Assembly (NCBI RefSeq): GCF_949987535.1
Contig: NC_080067.1
Coordinates: forward strand, 28,858,039-28,922,038
From: Balaenoptera acutorostrata
Taxonomy: Eukaryota; Chordata; Mammalia; Artiodactyla; Balaenopteridae
Reading direction: 5' to 3'
DNA: 64,000 nt
The number at the start of each line of letters is the position of its first letter. The stretch's first letter is position 1. The position numbers and the translations under genes were made by a program. Below the pieces are notes generated by a model that searched no databases, was not told where the DNA came from, and saw nothing but the letters and a program-made list of their open reading frames with translations. Shown piece by piece: positions 1-10,519 of the stretch.

Positions 1-40
1 GGCAGGCAGACTGTCAACCACTGTGCCACCAGGGAAGCCC
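1..40 (-). mobile_element. CHR-type SINE, cut by window edge
   Basis: The reverse complement begins ggcttccctggtgg, the tRNA-derived head shared by the other CHR SINEs in this window. Only the first 40 bp of the element lie inside the window; the body and A-rich tail lie to the left of it. Confidence 0.85.
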
Positions 41-1329
41 TCCTATTGCTTTTGAAAACAATTCAGTTTCAAGAACAATGGAAGATTGAACTCAGTTTGG
101 TGATGGCCATTAATAGTTCTCATGTAGAAGGATATTTTGGAAAGCTCTTTTTTCCCCATTGTCACAAAAAAATGAACTGGTGATGCCTAAGCCAGCACTA
201 GAAGAAGAGCTTAACATATTGGCAGATAAAAACACAGCACATACTGAAGGAATGTATTATGGACGTAAGCAATAAAAATGTTTTCAATTTCTTTTGGTGT
301 TAAGCTACAGTGTAAGAAACTAGTCAATTTCTGGAGACTCACTTGAGGCAATTTGCATGTAGAATGTTTATTGCAGGATGGCAGCTGTGACTATGAATAA
401 ATGCAGCCAGTTCTTGTGAACGTTGCCTCCCATCTCTGTCCAGGCTACCAGCATCTGGAAGTTGTGACCACGCTGCATTAAGAAAAATGATTCAAGGGAC
501 TGAGAGACAGTGTTCAAAGTTTATATAATTTTAACTTAATTTGCAGCTAATTGATGTAGTCCTTTATGAGGTTTCTGTGAGTCCTCTTAAGGAACTCTTC
601 CAACATCAAGAGAAATAATTGTTTTCTCCCAACTCCAGAACCTTCCTTTTCTTTTCCTTTGTTCTGTTTTTAAAAGGATAAATTCACCCTGTCGGTACAC
701 ATTGAAATCCTGTCCCTTTTCTCTTTGGAAAATAGCTTACTGTGAAGCCTCCTTTACAACTGGATTCTGGGGAAGCATTTAATTACACACCAAGGAAGGA
801 AGGTGCTCATGTGGATAAAAGAATGATGAAAATGCTATGAAAAGTGACAAGGATTGAAAGAGAGGATAATATGCCAAATTATAAAACCAAACAGACAAAC
901 GTCTTTGACTTCATTCTAGACCTAAGAAAGAGGGAGTGTTTACAAACCATCCTGCAAACAGAAGGCTTGTTTTCCCTGGGAGCCCTGGGAAAGGAAGGGG
1001 GTGGAGGCAACAGAGCCAGCCCACAGGTTGCAGCTCCTGGGAATTTCTCGCTCCAGATGCAGTGAGGGCAATGGACCAGCTCCACTTCCTCTTCCAGTTG
1101 CCTTTGAGGTCTGGTCCTAATGCTGAGGAGCCCGCGAGCTCCACGCCAGCCTCTCTTCCCGCTGCCCTGCACAGGCTCCCAGTGTTTCCCAAGAGCAAAT
1201 GTCACCAACGGAGGTTGGCCTTCCATGACCTGCAGGTCTAACTCAGCTCTCCCAGTTGTATTTGCTCGTGGCATCCTGTGGGTTTCCTTCCCGGCTCTCA
1301 CAGCCGTCTGTAAATGTGCATTGACTTGT
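41..1329. other. Unassigned, no gene seen
   Basis: AT-rich up to about 930, then more GC-rich. Short overlapping open frames exist on both strands but none shows a protein motif, splice-site pair or codon bias that I would trust. The last 300 bp may be degraded L2, judged only by its adjacency to the L2 end that follows. Confidence 0.5.
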
Positions 1330-1445
1330 GTGCTTACTGGTTTCTCTGGCCAGGTTGTACATCCCCGTCAGGGCTCCGCTGGGCTCCCCAGCACCTGGAA
1401 CAGGCTTGGCACACAGCAAGTGCCCAGTACATCCTCGGTGACCAA
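1330..1445 (+). repeat. L2 LINE 3' end fragment
   Basis: The order 'ccccgtcagggct ... cccagcacctggaacaggct tggcacacagcaagtgc' follows the L2 3' untranslated region (…gagggcaggg…cccagcacctagaacagtgcctggcacatagtaggtgc…). It is diverged, as expected of this ancient family. Family by recall, not by search. Confidence 0.5.
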
Positions 1446-1930
1446 TGAGCGAACTTTGTGGTTTTCCGAGGAGGATTCATCTCCACTCCCGTCCCTGCCT
1501 TGTCCTGGCAGAATTCTCCAACAGCTTGATTTCCATCTGTCTCCTTTTTACTTTCTCACTCCCTTCCTCTGTCCTTTCCTCCTTCCCCTATTCATTTGTA
1601 ACAACTTTATTGGTTTCCTTGTTTTTTCTCCCATACAGCTCTAGAAGGAAACAGATGGGTAGAGGATTTCGGATGAATACTGAATATCACATCCCCATTG
1701 ATGAGATCATTTTGGAATTTTCTAAAAGTACTCTTTGTGGTTACGTGGCCAGGGAGAAAATATCTCTGGGTTTTTGAGAGTGGGGATGCTTCTGCCAGGT
1801 TTAAGTCATTATTAAAGAGACAAAGACTCATCAGGATAAAGCTGCTGGAAAGTTTTTTTTCTTTCTTTAGCAGTAGAGCCTATTCAATAAATAGCACTCA
1901 CCTGGAGGTACGCTGGATGAGAGCTTCTTT

Positions 1931-1946
1931 TGTGTGTGTGTGTGTG
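1931..1946. repeat. (TG)8 microsatellite
   Basis: Eight uninterrupted TG units. Short, and probably of low variability. Confidence 0.9.
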
Positions 1947-3160
1947 AGTTTATGTGTAATTACTTGTCACTGTATCTAAATGTCATATCTGGGAGAAATT
2001 ATCTTCCTTTAGACATTTCCAATAGCACCCACTTTGGGACTGCCAATAGGAGATTACTCGGCCCCAGAAAGAAGATTTTTAACGGCTCATATTAATAGCA
2101 TATGATTTTCCTCCTCCCTTTAAAAAATGTGGGCAAATGTGTCAGAAAGGCAATGTCGTGCCTTGAGCATATGAAAGACGTTCCAGGTATTATTGCCTGC
2201 TTGTTACGTTTGATTATCTCATCCCTTACTCTCCAGAAAATGAAGTGCATATGGACTTGGCTCCTTCAGAGAGGCAATCTCAACTTTGTCAGGGTTAAGC
2301 CCATCGGTTGGGTGTTGAGCCGTCTCTAGCATTGATACTACAAGCTGGGTTGTTAGATTCAAAGAGCAAGTGGACATTACCATGGTACTTGGTGGCTAAA
2401 TGCCCTCTCTTCCCAGTGATGTCCACAGCAGTTTGACTCTAGGTCAACCACCTCTCTCTCCCACCTTCATCTCAGCTTGAGAAAGGCTGCCCTTGGTGCA
2501 AAGCTGCAGCGAGTCTCGACTCGACATTTCAGGGAAGACAGGGAGATCTGTCGGTAACCTAGCAACGTGGCGACATAAGCATTCGTGTGCTGTTTAGTTT
2601 TTCAAATAATGAAATGATAGTCGCAACATTTTGCGTTTAAACAGCACAGTCTCCAAAAACCTTACAGACTGTTGTAAATAGAGAACAGGAGTCACAAGAA
2701 CCTGCTCTTCTGGAGATGGTTAGCTCTATTTTACAGATGGCTAAGCTAGAGCAAACACAACACAAGAGTCCATTTTACATGAGCGGCAGAACTAGCTAGG
2801 AAGCATGCAGAACTTCCAACCAATGGAAAATGCTAAAGAAAACGATCTGTAAACCAGCTCATGTTTTCTCATTAAACTTTTCAACTCCTAGGGAGCAGAG
2901 AATGTGTTCTTCATATATTTTGAAAAGTAATTGCCTTACTGATTGCTAAATGGTAGATGAAGTCAGTGGGTAGGTGGTCTGCCTTGCAGCCTCACTGCTG
3001 AAAAAAGAATCAGCTCTAGGAAGGGTTTGCAAGATGTTGTTAGTTTTCTAAACTTGTGGTTATTCTGGGATTGTTTTCTGAAAATGAAATTTATTTCTGA
3101 TCCGAAGGCAGATGCTGTTATTTATCTACTCCTTTTTTTGCTAACAGTGTGGTTTTTAAA
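1947..3160. other. Unassigned, no gene seen
   Basis: No repeat family or coding region recognised. One possible MIR-like core lies near 2725-2760 ('attttacagatggctaagct') but is too short to call. Confidence 0.5.
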
Positions 3161-3164
3161 AATT

Positions 3165-3745
3165 GGCACAATTTTTTTTATGATACTCTTTCCTTTGAGA
3201 GATAGGGTCTTTGTAATTTCTCCTTGAGTCTGGTGGGCTTATGACTGATTCAACCAATAGACTATTGTGGAAGTTATGCTAGATGACTTTCTAGGCTGAT
3301 TCATAGAAGGCGATACAGCTTCCCTCCTGTTCACTGGAACATTCACATTGGGAGCTCAGGAAGCCATGAAAGAAGTCCAGCTACAATGAGGCCGCCATGC
3401 TGTGTGGAAACCCAAGTCGCACTGTGGGGCTATGTGTAGGCATTCTGGTTGACCACCGCCCCCCCCCCCCCCCGCCCCCCAAGCTGAGCTCATCCTTCGA
3501 GTCATTCCCGCCCGGGCACCAGATACTTGAGTGAAGAAGCCTCCAGATAATTATGCTGTCCACCACCCCACTCTGGCCATTCTCATTGTCCCATCTGAAA
3601 TCCCAGACCTTGTGAAACATATTAGCCATCCTTTCTGTACCTTTCTAAATTATCAGTAAGAATGATTAGCTCATCATTATTTTATGCCACTGCGTTTAAG
3701 GAAGTTGGTTAAGCAACAGTAATAACCAGAACACTCAGAACCCCT
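3165..3745 (+). repeat. MaLR/MLT-like solo LTR, degraded
   Basis: The text follows the pattern of ERVL-MaLR LTRs. An 'accaatagac…tgtggaagt' stretch lies early, then 'gccgccatgctgtg', then a terminal 'tattttatgccactgcgttt' block that corresponds to the 'gttttaagccactaagtttt' end of MLT LTRs. A C15 homopolymer (3459-3473) interrupts it. Exact subfamily is not determined. Confidence 0.55.
3459..3480. repeat. Poly(C) run, C15-G-C6
   Basis: Fifteen C's, one G and six C's. The complementary strand is a G-run able in principle to form G-quadruplex structure. Such runs are also assembly-error hot spots. Confidence 0.95.
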
Positions 3746-3749
3746 GTCG

Positions 3750-4254
3750 TCCACCCTCCTCTGCATGTTTATGTCCTGAAGCAGAGGCTGTGGCCCTTTC
3801 TTGACTCCTGAGGGTGAGTATTTATTTGTCTAAGGCAATTGTGGCCATCTCATTTCTCTTACTACGTGTTTAGGTTGGGTATGGTCAGGAGATGCAATTC
3901 TGGTCAATTAAGTGAGTAGAAGAGTTTGCTGGGGCTGCTTTTGGGAAAATTTCCCTTCTTCTCCATAAGATTTGAAGGACAGACTGGTTCTCCCTGCTAC
4001 CTTTGGATGCTGTTGTCTGCACATGACACCTACACCCGTGGTACCCATCCTAGGACCGTCAGGAGAGCAAAGAGGACAAGCCACACACTGAAGGGGACAG
4101 GTCAAAGAGAAGGATGGAGAATCTACGTCCTTGATGAGGCTCAACACTGACGACGCCCAATCCTGGAACTACCTCTGCTTTTGCACTTCTTGTTACGCTG
4201 ACATTTTCCTCATTGTTTAAGCCTGTTTGTGTTGGGCTTTCTGAGAGCTTCAGC
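3750..4254. other. Unassigned, no gene seen
   Basis: Two short overlapping open frames on opposite strands (about 75-79 codons) show no recognisable protein features. No repeat recognised. Confidence 0.5.
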
Positions 4255-4400
4255 CACAGATTTCACATTTCAGAGCATAGGTTCTGGTCCTAAAGATCTA
4301 GATTCAAATTTTGGTTCTGCCACTTATTAGCTGTCAAACTTTGAGTTGTTCTCCATTTTCTTAGGCTAAAAAAGATTTTCATCACTCAATTCTTGCGAAA
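4255..4400 (+). repeat. MIR SINE
   Basis: 'gattcaaattttggttctgc cacttattagctgt' matches the MIR core (ggttcgaatcccggctctgccacttactagctgtgtgacc), followed by 'tctccattttctta' in place of 'cagtttcctcatctg'. Plus orientation. Confidence 0.65.
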
Positions 4401-4411
4401 ATAAAATCAGT

Positions 4412-4660
4412 CACGCAGTAGGTGCTTGTTGAGGGCCTGCTGTGTGCCAGGCGCCATTCTCAGCTCTGGGGAAATGGCTTTGTATCAGACAGATAAGCTT
4501 CCAACCCTCATCGTGGCTACATTCGTGGGAGGGAGAGAGATCGTAAATGAGGACATAAACAAGATAATCTCAGGCAGAGGCAAGCACGATAAAGCTAACA
4601 TAAGATGAGGTCTGCAGAATGCTTAGCACTGGGCCTGGCACAGTGCAAGCAATCTGTAGT
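4412..4660. repeat. Ancient mammalian interspersed repeat
   Basis: Opens with 'gtaggtgcttgttgagggcc' and 'tgtgtgccaggcgccattct', then a conserved order of short blocks ending in 'gaggacataaacaagataa'. This is typical of old MIR/L2-age repeats; the exact family is uncertain. A second 'cttagcactgggcctggcac' block at 4622-4642 resembles a MIR or L2 terminus. Confidence 0.45.
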
Positions 4661-5179
4661 GGCATCTATTACCTTTATCATTCAAGTTAATAAATAGTAT
4701 TGAAATCGCCATTAGGGAAAGTAAGTGCGCATGAGTGAACTTTGATTTTGGTCTGAGGATTATAGAAACATGAAGGTTGTTTGTTCCCCCTCCCCCATTT
4801 CCATCCATTAGGATTCAGTGGGTAAGGCCTTCTCTGCAATGCACTGGCCTGAATTTTTACCCTTCAGGATCTTGCAATTGGCTCTTCCTGGGTGCTGCCC
4901 TTCCCCAAGTGAGCCGAGGAGAGATGTGTGGTTGGTGGGAGAGCTCCACGGACAGTCCCCCGCTGGCTCTCTTCTGACCCTTGGGCAGCCAGGGCTATTG
5001 AAGTATGTCAGATGGAGGTGGCCAAGGGCCAGCATGTTCCCCTCCATGGTTGTCCCCTGCCTCAGGTCTCCCAGCCCTGCAAAGTGGGTAGATGGGTAAC
5101 ACTGGCTCCTAGAGTCCACACTGAGGCTGTGCATTGGAAGGCGTGAGGGCTTGACTTGTGATGAGGCTTGTTTAGACTT
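4661..5179. other. Unassigned, no gene seen
   Basis: Unique-looking sequence. A 148-codon open frame on the minus strand (4808-5254) runs through the tRNA-derived insertion and has no recognisable domain, so it is not annotated as coding. Confidence 0.45.
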
Positions 5180-5194
5180 TAGAGCAGCAGTTCT

Positions 5195-5236
5195 GTGTAA
5201 GTACCCCACGCTAACCGATTGTGCCACTGGAGCTCC
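5195..5236 (-). pseudogene. tRNA-Ile(UAU) 5'-half, tailless retropseudogene
   Basis: Read on the minus strand from 5233, the sequence opens GCTCCAGTGGC and continues CAATCGGTTAGCG to end ...GGTACTTACAC. That is positions 1 to about 39 of tRNA-Ile(UAU), with roughly four substitutions against the human gene as I remember it, including an anticodon change TAT to TAC. It stops inside the anticodon loop: no intron match, no T arm, no CCA, no poly(A). The 42-bp block is bracketed by imperfect direct repeats tagagcagcagttct (5180-5194) and tagagcagcggtttt (5237-5251), 13 of 15 identical, which look like a target-site duplication. Three extra bases (GGA) lie before the tRNA 5' end. The tRNA identity is from recall; the flanking duplication is seen directly. 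Confidence 0.6.
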
Positions 5237-5251
5237 TAGAGCAGCGGTTTT

Positions 5252-6275
5252 CATTCTGAGTATCCCAAATACCTAGAAATTGGAGAATAATGACAAAAAC
5301 AATGCAGTATGGATTTTTGGTAGGGACCTACGGGCCAGGCATTTGTGAAGTATTTTTAAATTATAGTGGTGTCTAAGAAAGATTAATGTATGAAATGTCC
5401 TGATTCCCAGCTCCAAGTGGCAGAGCAAATTCTCTCATAAGATGGCCCGCTGCTAATCCCCTTCAGTGACAGAGGCTGGACCATGTGTTTTGCACTCTCT
5501 TATTTCTCTGTTAAGGCATCCAACTACTGTTTGCTTTCTCCCTAATATTCACAGCTTGTCAATGCTAAATAGTGCTGAAAAGCAGTTTTGAAACCTACCC
5601 ACACCTCCAGCTGAGAGATTTAGTTGAAGGGTTCTCTGCCCGTGTGTTTCGAAACATTGCTTATGCCATGCACTGCCTTGACCCTGGTTATCCCGAAGAA
5701 TATCCCCTTCTCACGTTTCAGCTTGCTGAGCCGGCTTGGAATTCAATCTGGCTGTCTTGCCAGGCAGCGCTTCAGACCTGACTGAGGTCTTCAGGCTGCT
5801 GCTGTCAAGTGTGGAGAAGAAAAACAAGTCACGTCTGCCCAGCCCTGTCTGCTGGGCTCCTGAGAACGGCAGCTGTGCAGCCCTGGTGTCCTGAGTGATG
5901 GGCCACGACCACTCAACTGTGCAGAGTCTCGCCTCCGAAAATGCACATGCAGCCCTTTCTCTTTGTGCGTGCATTTGCAGCTGCTCACTGAGGCATTTCC
6001 CTGGAGCTCAGGATAGTGCATTTTTTGTTTAAAGGGGATTTTTGGTTTCAAGCGCTTCTTGCAGTCTTGTGGAGGAAACCTGTTGAATCACTGTGGGTGG
6101 CCAAATGCAGGGGCCAGAGGTGGCATCTGATGGTGTTTCTGATGGAGGGGCCACCGACAGTTCCAGCCTTAGGCCTCTGCAAAGGGGTGAGGCGGTCTTA
6201 TTAAGAAGGGGTGTAGGTAAGTAGTTGCCTTCTGGGACACTACCTGTCATCCCACATTTTCCATCTCCTCTTTTG
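5252..6275. other. Unassigned, no gene seen
   Basis: No repeat or coding feature could be supported. Short open frames at 5572-5781 (+) and 5711-6051 (-) overlap each other and lack motifs. Confidence 0.5.
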
Positions 6276-6279
6276 GTTA

Positions 6280-6490
6280 TAGAGAAAATCCCTGGGCTCT
6301 TAGACAGACCTAGGTTTGAAAGCCAAACTTGCCATCTAGATACAGTTTGACCTTAGGTAATATGCTTAACCTCTCTGAGTCTGGTTTTTTTTTTTTAACC
6401 TATGTTAATGAAAATAATGTTTAACTCACAGGATTGATGGAAGAATTAGATGAGCTCACTGCATAGCACGGGGCTCAATAAATGTCTCAT
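6280..6490 (+). repeat. MIR SINE, nearly complete
   Basis: Ordered MIR blocks: 'cagacctaggtttgaaagcc', 'tttgaccttaggtaatatgc ttaacctctctgagtct', a T-rich interruption, 'actcacaggattgatggaag', and the end 'gcatagcacggggctcaata aatgtc'. This is the plus orientation and covers core and tail. Confidence 0.8.
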
Positions 6491-6729
6491 TTTAGATGTC
6501 CTCTTTGAAAATACAAGTGTCACATCAAGGATTCCTCCAATACAATGAGTGCTTATCAATGAGCACTCACTCAACACTTAATGATAATTAAAACAAGGAT
6601 TGGCAGGAATTAAGTGGAGAGGGTCAAAGGGGAGAGAGAGAATCTCGTAGGAAATGGGTAATAGCACCAAAGACGTTGATTTTCTCACCTCACAGCTTTC
6701 CTGGATGTCAGGCCTTTTATGGAAAGCTA

Positions 6730-6732
<3 letters not shown>

Positions 6733-6776
<44 letters not shown>

Positions 6777-6850
6777 TATGTATGTTAAAATCAGTTCTAA
6801 GGTATATATATATATACATAGTATATATAATATGTATATATATTATACAT
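6733..6850. repeat. (TA)n microsatellite and AT-rich satellite
   Basis: About 18 TA units at 6734-6769. Two further TATATA stretches follow at 6803-6815 and 6825-6845, and 'aaaatcagttctaaggta' / 'aaaatcaattctaaggta' is repeated at 6787 and 6855. The repeat block therefore looks like a locally duplicated unit and not a single clean run. Confidence 0.9.
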
Positions 6851-7065
6851 ATTTTAAAATCAATTCTAAGGTACACATTTTAAAAAGTTAATATCTCTGA
6901 GTTTTGAATCCATTTGACAATTTATGACATTTATAATTACAATTTTTTTATGGTATACGAAATAACATATCTCGTAATTGATGGCATCTTAGTTTGGATG
7001 AATAAGGTAATACTTTTTATAAACAACAATAGTTTCAGGAATCTAGGGCCTTCTTTAGGATCTCC

Positions 7066-7395
7066 TAGAACTGCACTGCCCAAAACTGTAGCCACTAGCC
7101 CCATGTGGGTTTTGAGCACCTGAAGTGTGGCTAGTCCAAATGATGATGTGCTGTAGCACAAAATACTCACCAGAGTCTGAAGACTTCTGTATGGAAAAAA
7201 ATAATGCTAAGCTATCTCCTTAATACTTTTCTGTTGATTACATGTTGGAATGATAATATTTTGGCTATATTGGATTAAATAAACTATATTATTAAAGTTG
7301 GTTTCATCTGTTTCTTTTTCCTTTTGTAAGGCTACTAGAAACTGTAAATTTCCATATGCAGCTCACGTTTTTTTCTCCTGGAAAGTGCTGCCTTA
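7066..7395 (+). mobile_element. hAT-type non-autonomous DNA transposon
   Basis: 'gcactgcccaaaactgtagcc actagccccatgtggg' with 'gagcacctgaagtgtggcta' is the hallmark opening of a common mammalian hAT (Charlie-related) miniature element. It is followed by its 'gatgttggaatgataatatttt' type interior and a terminal 'ctggaaagtgctgcc'. Exact family name not determined. Confidence 0.6.
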
Positions 7396-7814
7396 GAACA
7401 AAGATCTCAGAGTTGGTCTGCTGTGACCACCCGGTAGAAGCTGGATGGGCTTCAACCCCAAATTTGGTTCAGATGTTGAGACCGATTATGCCACATAACA
7501 AGAGGGTACGAAAAGGTTTGCTACTCACAAAATGAGGCTTTCTGGGGAGAACAGTGTAGGTCCTAGGCAGTTCCAAAAATACCCTGAGAGCTGAGGGATA
7601 GGAGACTGGCTTGGGGTTTTTATGGCCGTTCGGGAATGGGACTGGGGTGAGGGTTCCCATGTGCTGGCAGAGGCTTGAGTGACTAGAAAGTCCCCGGAGG
7701 GAACATCTGGGCTTTCTTTTCAGCTTTTCCAGATGTGGGGCAGAAGGGGAAGAGGGAGGGTGAGGTTAAAAGCTGTCAATTCCAACTGCTGATCCTAAAA
7801 GAGTCAGAATTATT
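7396..7814. other. Unassigned, no gene seen
   Basis: No repeat or coding signature recognised. Confidence 0.45.
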
Positions 7815-7935
7815 ACATGATCTAATTCTGTGCCTTCATTTTACCAATGAGGACTCAGATGCAGAAAGGGAAGGTGACTTGCCAAAGGTCACACAGCCAG
7901 CTAGTGGCAGTGCTGGTGCCGGAATCCAGGCCTCT
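7815..7935 (-). repeat. MIR SINE
   Basis: 'cattttaccaatgaggactca', 'gtgacttgccaaaggtcaca cagccagctagtggcagtgc' and 'ggaatccaggcctctgg' are the reverse complement of the MIR core. Confidence 0.8.
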
Positions 7936-8099
7936 GGAGACCAGAGATTTTTCCTCCCCTTCACAGCACCTGGTGGAAAGTCTTCTTGGAGGACAAGGAA
8001 ATTCTTTCTCCAGGGGACAACAGTCTCCACGTTTTGTGGATCTGTTGGGAAGAAAGAAGTGCTGAAGGATGGCGGTCAGGCTCAGCATCAACCACCTGG

Positions 8100-8101
<2 letters not shown>

Positions 8102-8140
<39 letters not shown>

Positions 8141-8145
8141 TCTTG
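8102..8145. repeat. (CT)n microsatellite
   Basis: About 17 uninterrupted CT units, followed by an imperfect ccctctct end. The Leu-Ser repeats in the open frames across this spot (7735-8184) come from this run and are not protein-coding evidence. Confidence 0.95.
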
Positions 8146-8149
8146 CTAG

Positions 8150-10519
8150 GGCAGCTCCAGGCCAACTTGCCTGATGTTTGCTGACAAGCTGGCTCAGGAA
8201 AGTGACTTGAAAAGTAAATACTAACTCAACCTAAAATGAAAAGGAAATCAAGAGCTGAAAAGGAAAACAAAAGAGAAAACCCCCCAAAAAACAAACAAAT
8301 CTGTGAGAACAGAGTAGGCATTGTGTACTCACTTTTTTGGATGTTAAAGTGGCTTTGAATCAAGCCAGAAAGCTCTCACACCTACATTCTATGCGGATTA
8401 AAAACTTCCACGAGAGGTTATGAGTCCAGGGACAGAGAGTTCCCATTGCAGGTGCAGAGCTTAAATGCTTTACAAAGGAAAGGAAATAAGCTCATTGGGG
8501 TTTGTTTGAATACTTCCAGGAGAGTCGTTTCAAGTTGACAGCATGCATTTTGGAAGCCCGAGTACTTAAAAACACACTTGAGAAGGAACTGGTTTTAAAA
8601 TCTGAAACTTTGCCTGGTTCTTGGTTTCTCTGAAGTGTCAGTAGTTTTGTGTTTTCTATTTATTGTATCACACAAAAATCAGTCTGAATTTGTTTTGATT
8701 TTTTTGATTTTCTCCTACCCAGGGAAATTGAGCTACCTTCTCAGTGGAAATAAGTTTGCATAAAGTCTCCAATAATGACCAGTTTCAGCTGACACTCGAT
8801 GGGACCCTGGAATACGCTCTCTCTGCTGCCTTCCAGGAAGAACAAAGGGTAGAAGAGGTTGATTGAGAAGCAGATAAAGAGCTCCTCCTGTGTCATGGCC
8901 AACCAAGAGAATTTCATCCCTATTTGTGTGTAGGGTCAGCCCACAATTGTCTGGCAAATGAGACATGATGGATAGAAAAATGTGACAGCTGTGGATGATA
9001 CCCAATTACTTATATTTAGCTTTGAACTATCTTTTGTTGGGTTGTGTCTTTTGAATATGGGGAATTTTATGGTTATAGCAATACCAGCATATATCAAATT
9101 ATACATTCTATGCCTACCCTGGGGAAATAACTTGTGATATTGTCTCTATTGATTCTATTATTTACTATCTGAAGGGCATATTTTTGCTTGGAGAGGAATA
9201 CTCGCTACTACCTATCTTTCCTTTCATGCTCAATTTATTAATTTTTTGGACTTTATAAAACAATAAGCATTCACATAATTAAATAATTAATATCTTCTAA
9301 ATATTTGCATGCTATTCAACACAACTAATAAGTCAAAATTTAGGAGTTTGAGAAGATATTCCCCCCCCACAAACTTAGAAAATTATCTGATTAAATGTTT
9401 TCACACAGTAAATCTTTACAAGTCCTATGTATCAAGATTCTCCTAAATGCTCTAAACACCCAAGAGGGAGGTAAAACACACAGAATATCACAATGATTGC
9501 AGCCCTTATTCTTGTACTTACACTATTGATTGCAATGTTTTATTGTTTCTATCCAAATCTGTATCCTCATTCGCATCTGTATTCTTATACTTTCCCAGGG
9601 TGGCAGTAAGTGTACCAGACCAACTTAGATGCCAAGTTCTGGGATGCATCAGCAGATTCTTGGTCTGGATGTAGGACCAAGTTCGAGATGATTTAAGCCA
9701 GAACCCTGGTCAATGGCCCTGGCTGGGTCCACTTTTTAATTGTTTCTCTTGCTTGTCATGAGATTTTAGATTTCTGAGGCTTTTAGGCTTTTGATATTTG
9801 TTGTTCTTTCTCACTATCTTGCCATTATTGTATATTGACCAGGTCTTTAATTCTTGTTGGAACGTAGTTATGCATTCCTAGAATCTCATTCTTATTAATA
9901 AATGCATTTAGAAGATTAGGTTTGTATGGTAAGTTCTCTTCTTTGGGTTACATATTGGATGCTGTGATGTGCCTTCCAGCTCCTTCCCTGAGGACTGGGG
10001 CACTCATTTCCCAGTGGGTAGGCGTGTTGCCTGCTGACGGCTCAGCAGAAGCTGTCCTTGGGCAAAGGGAGCTGCCTTGCCCCAAAGACAGGTTGGTGTA
10101 GTGGTACAAATGCTGATCCCCTTGCTTCAATATTCTAAATCTTCAATATGGGAGCCATTCCAGTCTTGGAGCTCCGCGTGGGCTTGGCTTAGGCTTAGCT
10201 GCCATGCATCACAATTCAACTCCCCCCACCCCATTTGGCTTTCCTCACTTGCTTACAGGAGTCTTTTCCAACAAGACACCCTAACAAACCTCTATTTCAG
10301 AGTTTGTTTCCAGGAAGCCCACCTACAAATGTTTGTGCCAAGCATAGTCCTAGCAAGCGGCATCCAAAGTAGAATTTTGGAGCTGGATCACTGATCAGGT
10401 GGCAATGAGGACCCCATCATTGGTGGTAGCCCCCTGATATGTAGTGCAATTGCTAAAATGTCCCTGGTGGTGAACCGGGATGGGGTACTGGTGGAAGGGA
10501 ATTCACTGGCAGATGCAAC
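8150..10519. other. Unassigned 2.4 kb, no gene seen
   Basis: Mostly AT-rich with short frames only. 9361-9369 is a C8-9 run. No recognisable interspersed repeat, splice-site pair or RNA gene. Old, unrecognisable repeats are likely to be present. Confidence 0.45.

Noticed and set aside
1120..1644. 174-codon plus-strand open frame
   Set aside because: Low-complexity Pro/Leu/Ser composition, overlaps an L2 3' end, no conserved motif, no splice context.
4808..5254. 148-codon minus-strand open frame
   Set aside because: No domain, and the start lies beyond the tRNA-derived insertion; chance frame.
6733..6850. TA-rich block as an origin or matrix attachment region
   Set aside because: Simple-repeat expansion and local duplication explain it; no other evidence.
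7735..8184. 149-codon frame ending in Leu-Ser repeats
   Set aside because: Overlaps an antisense MIR and the (CT)n run; not coding.
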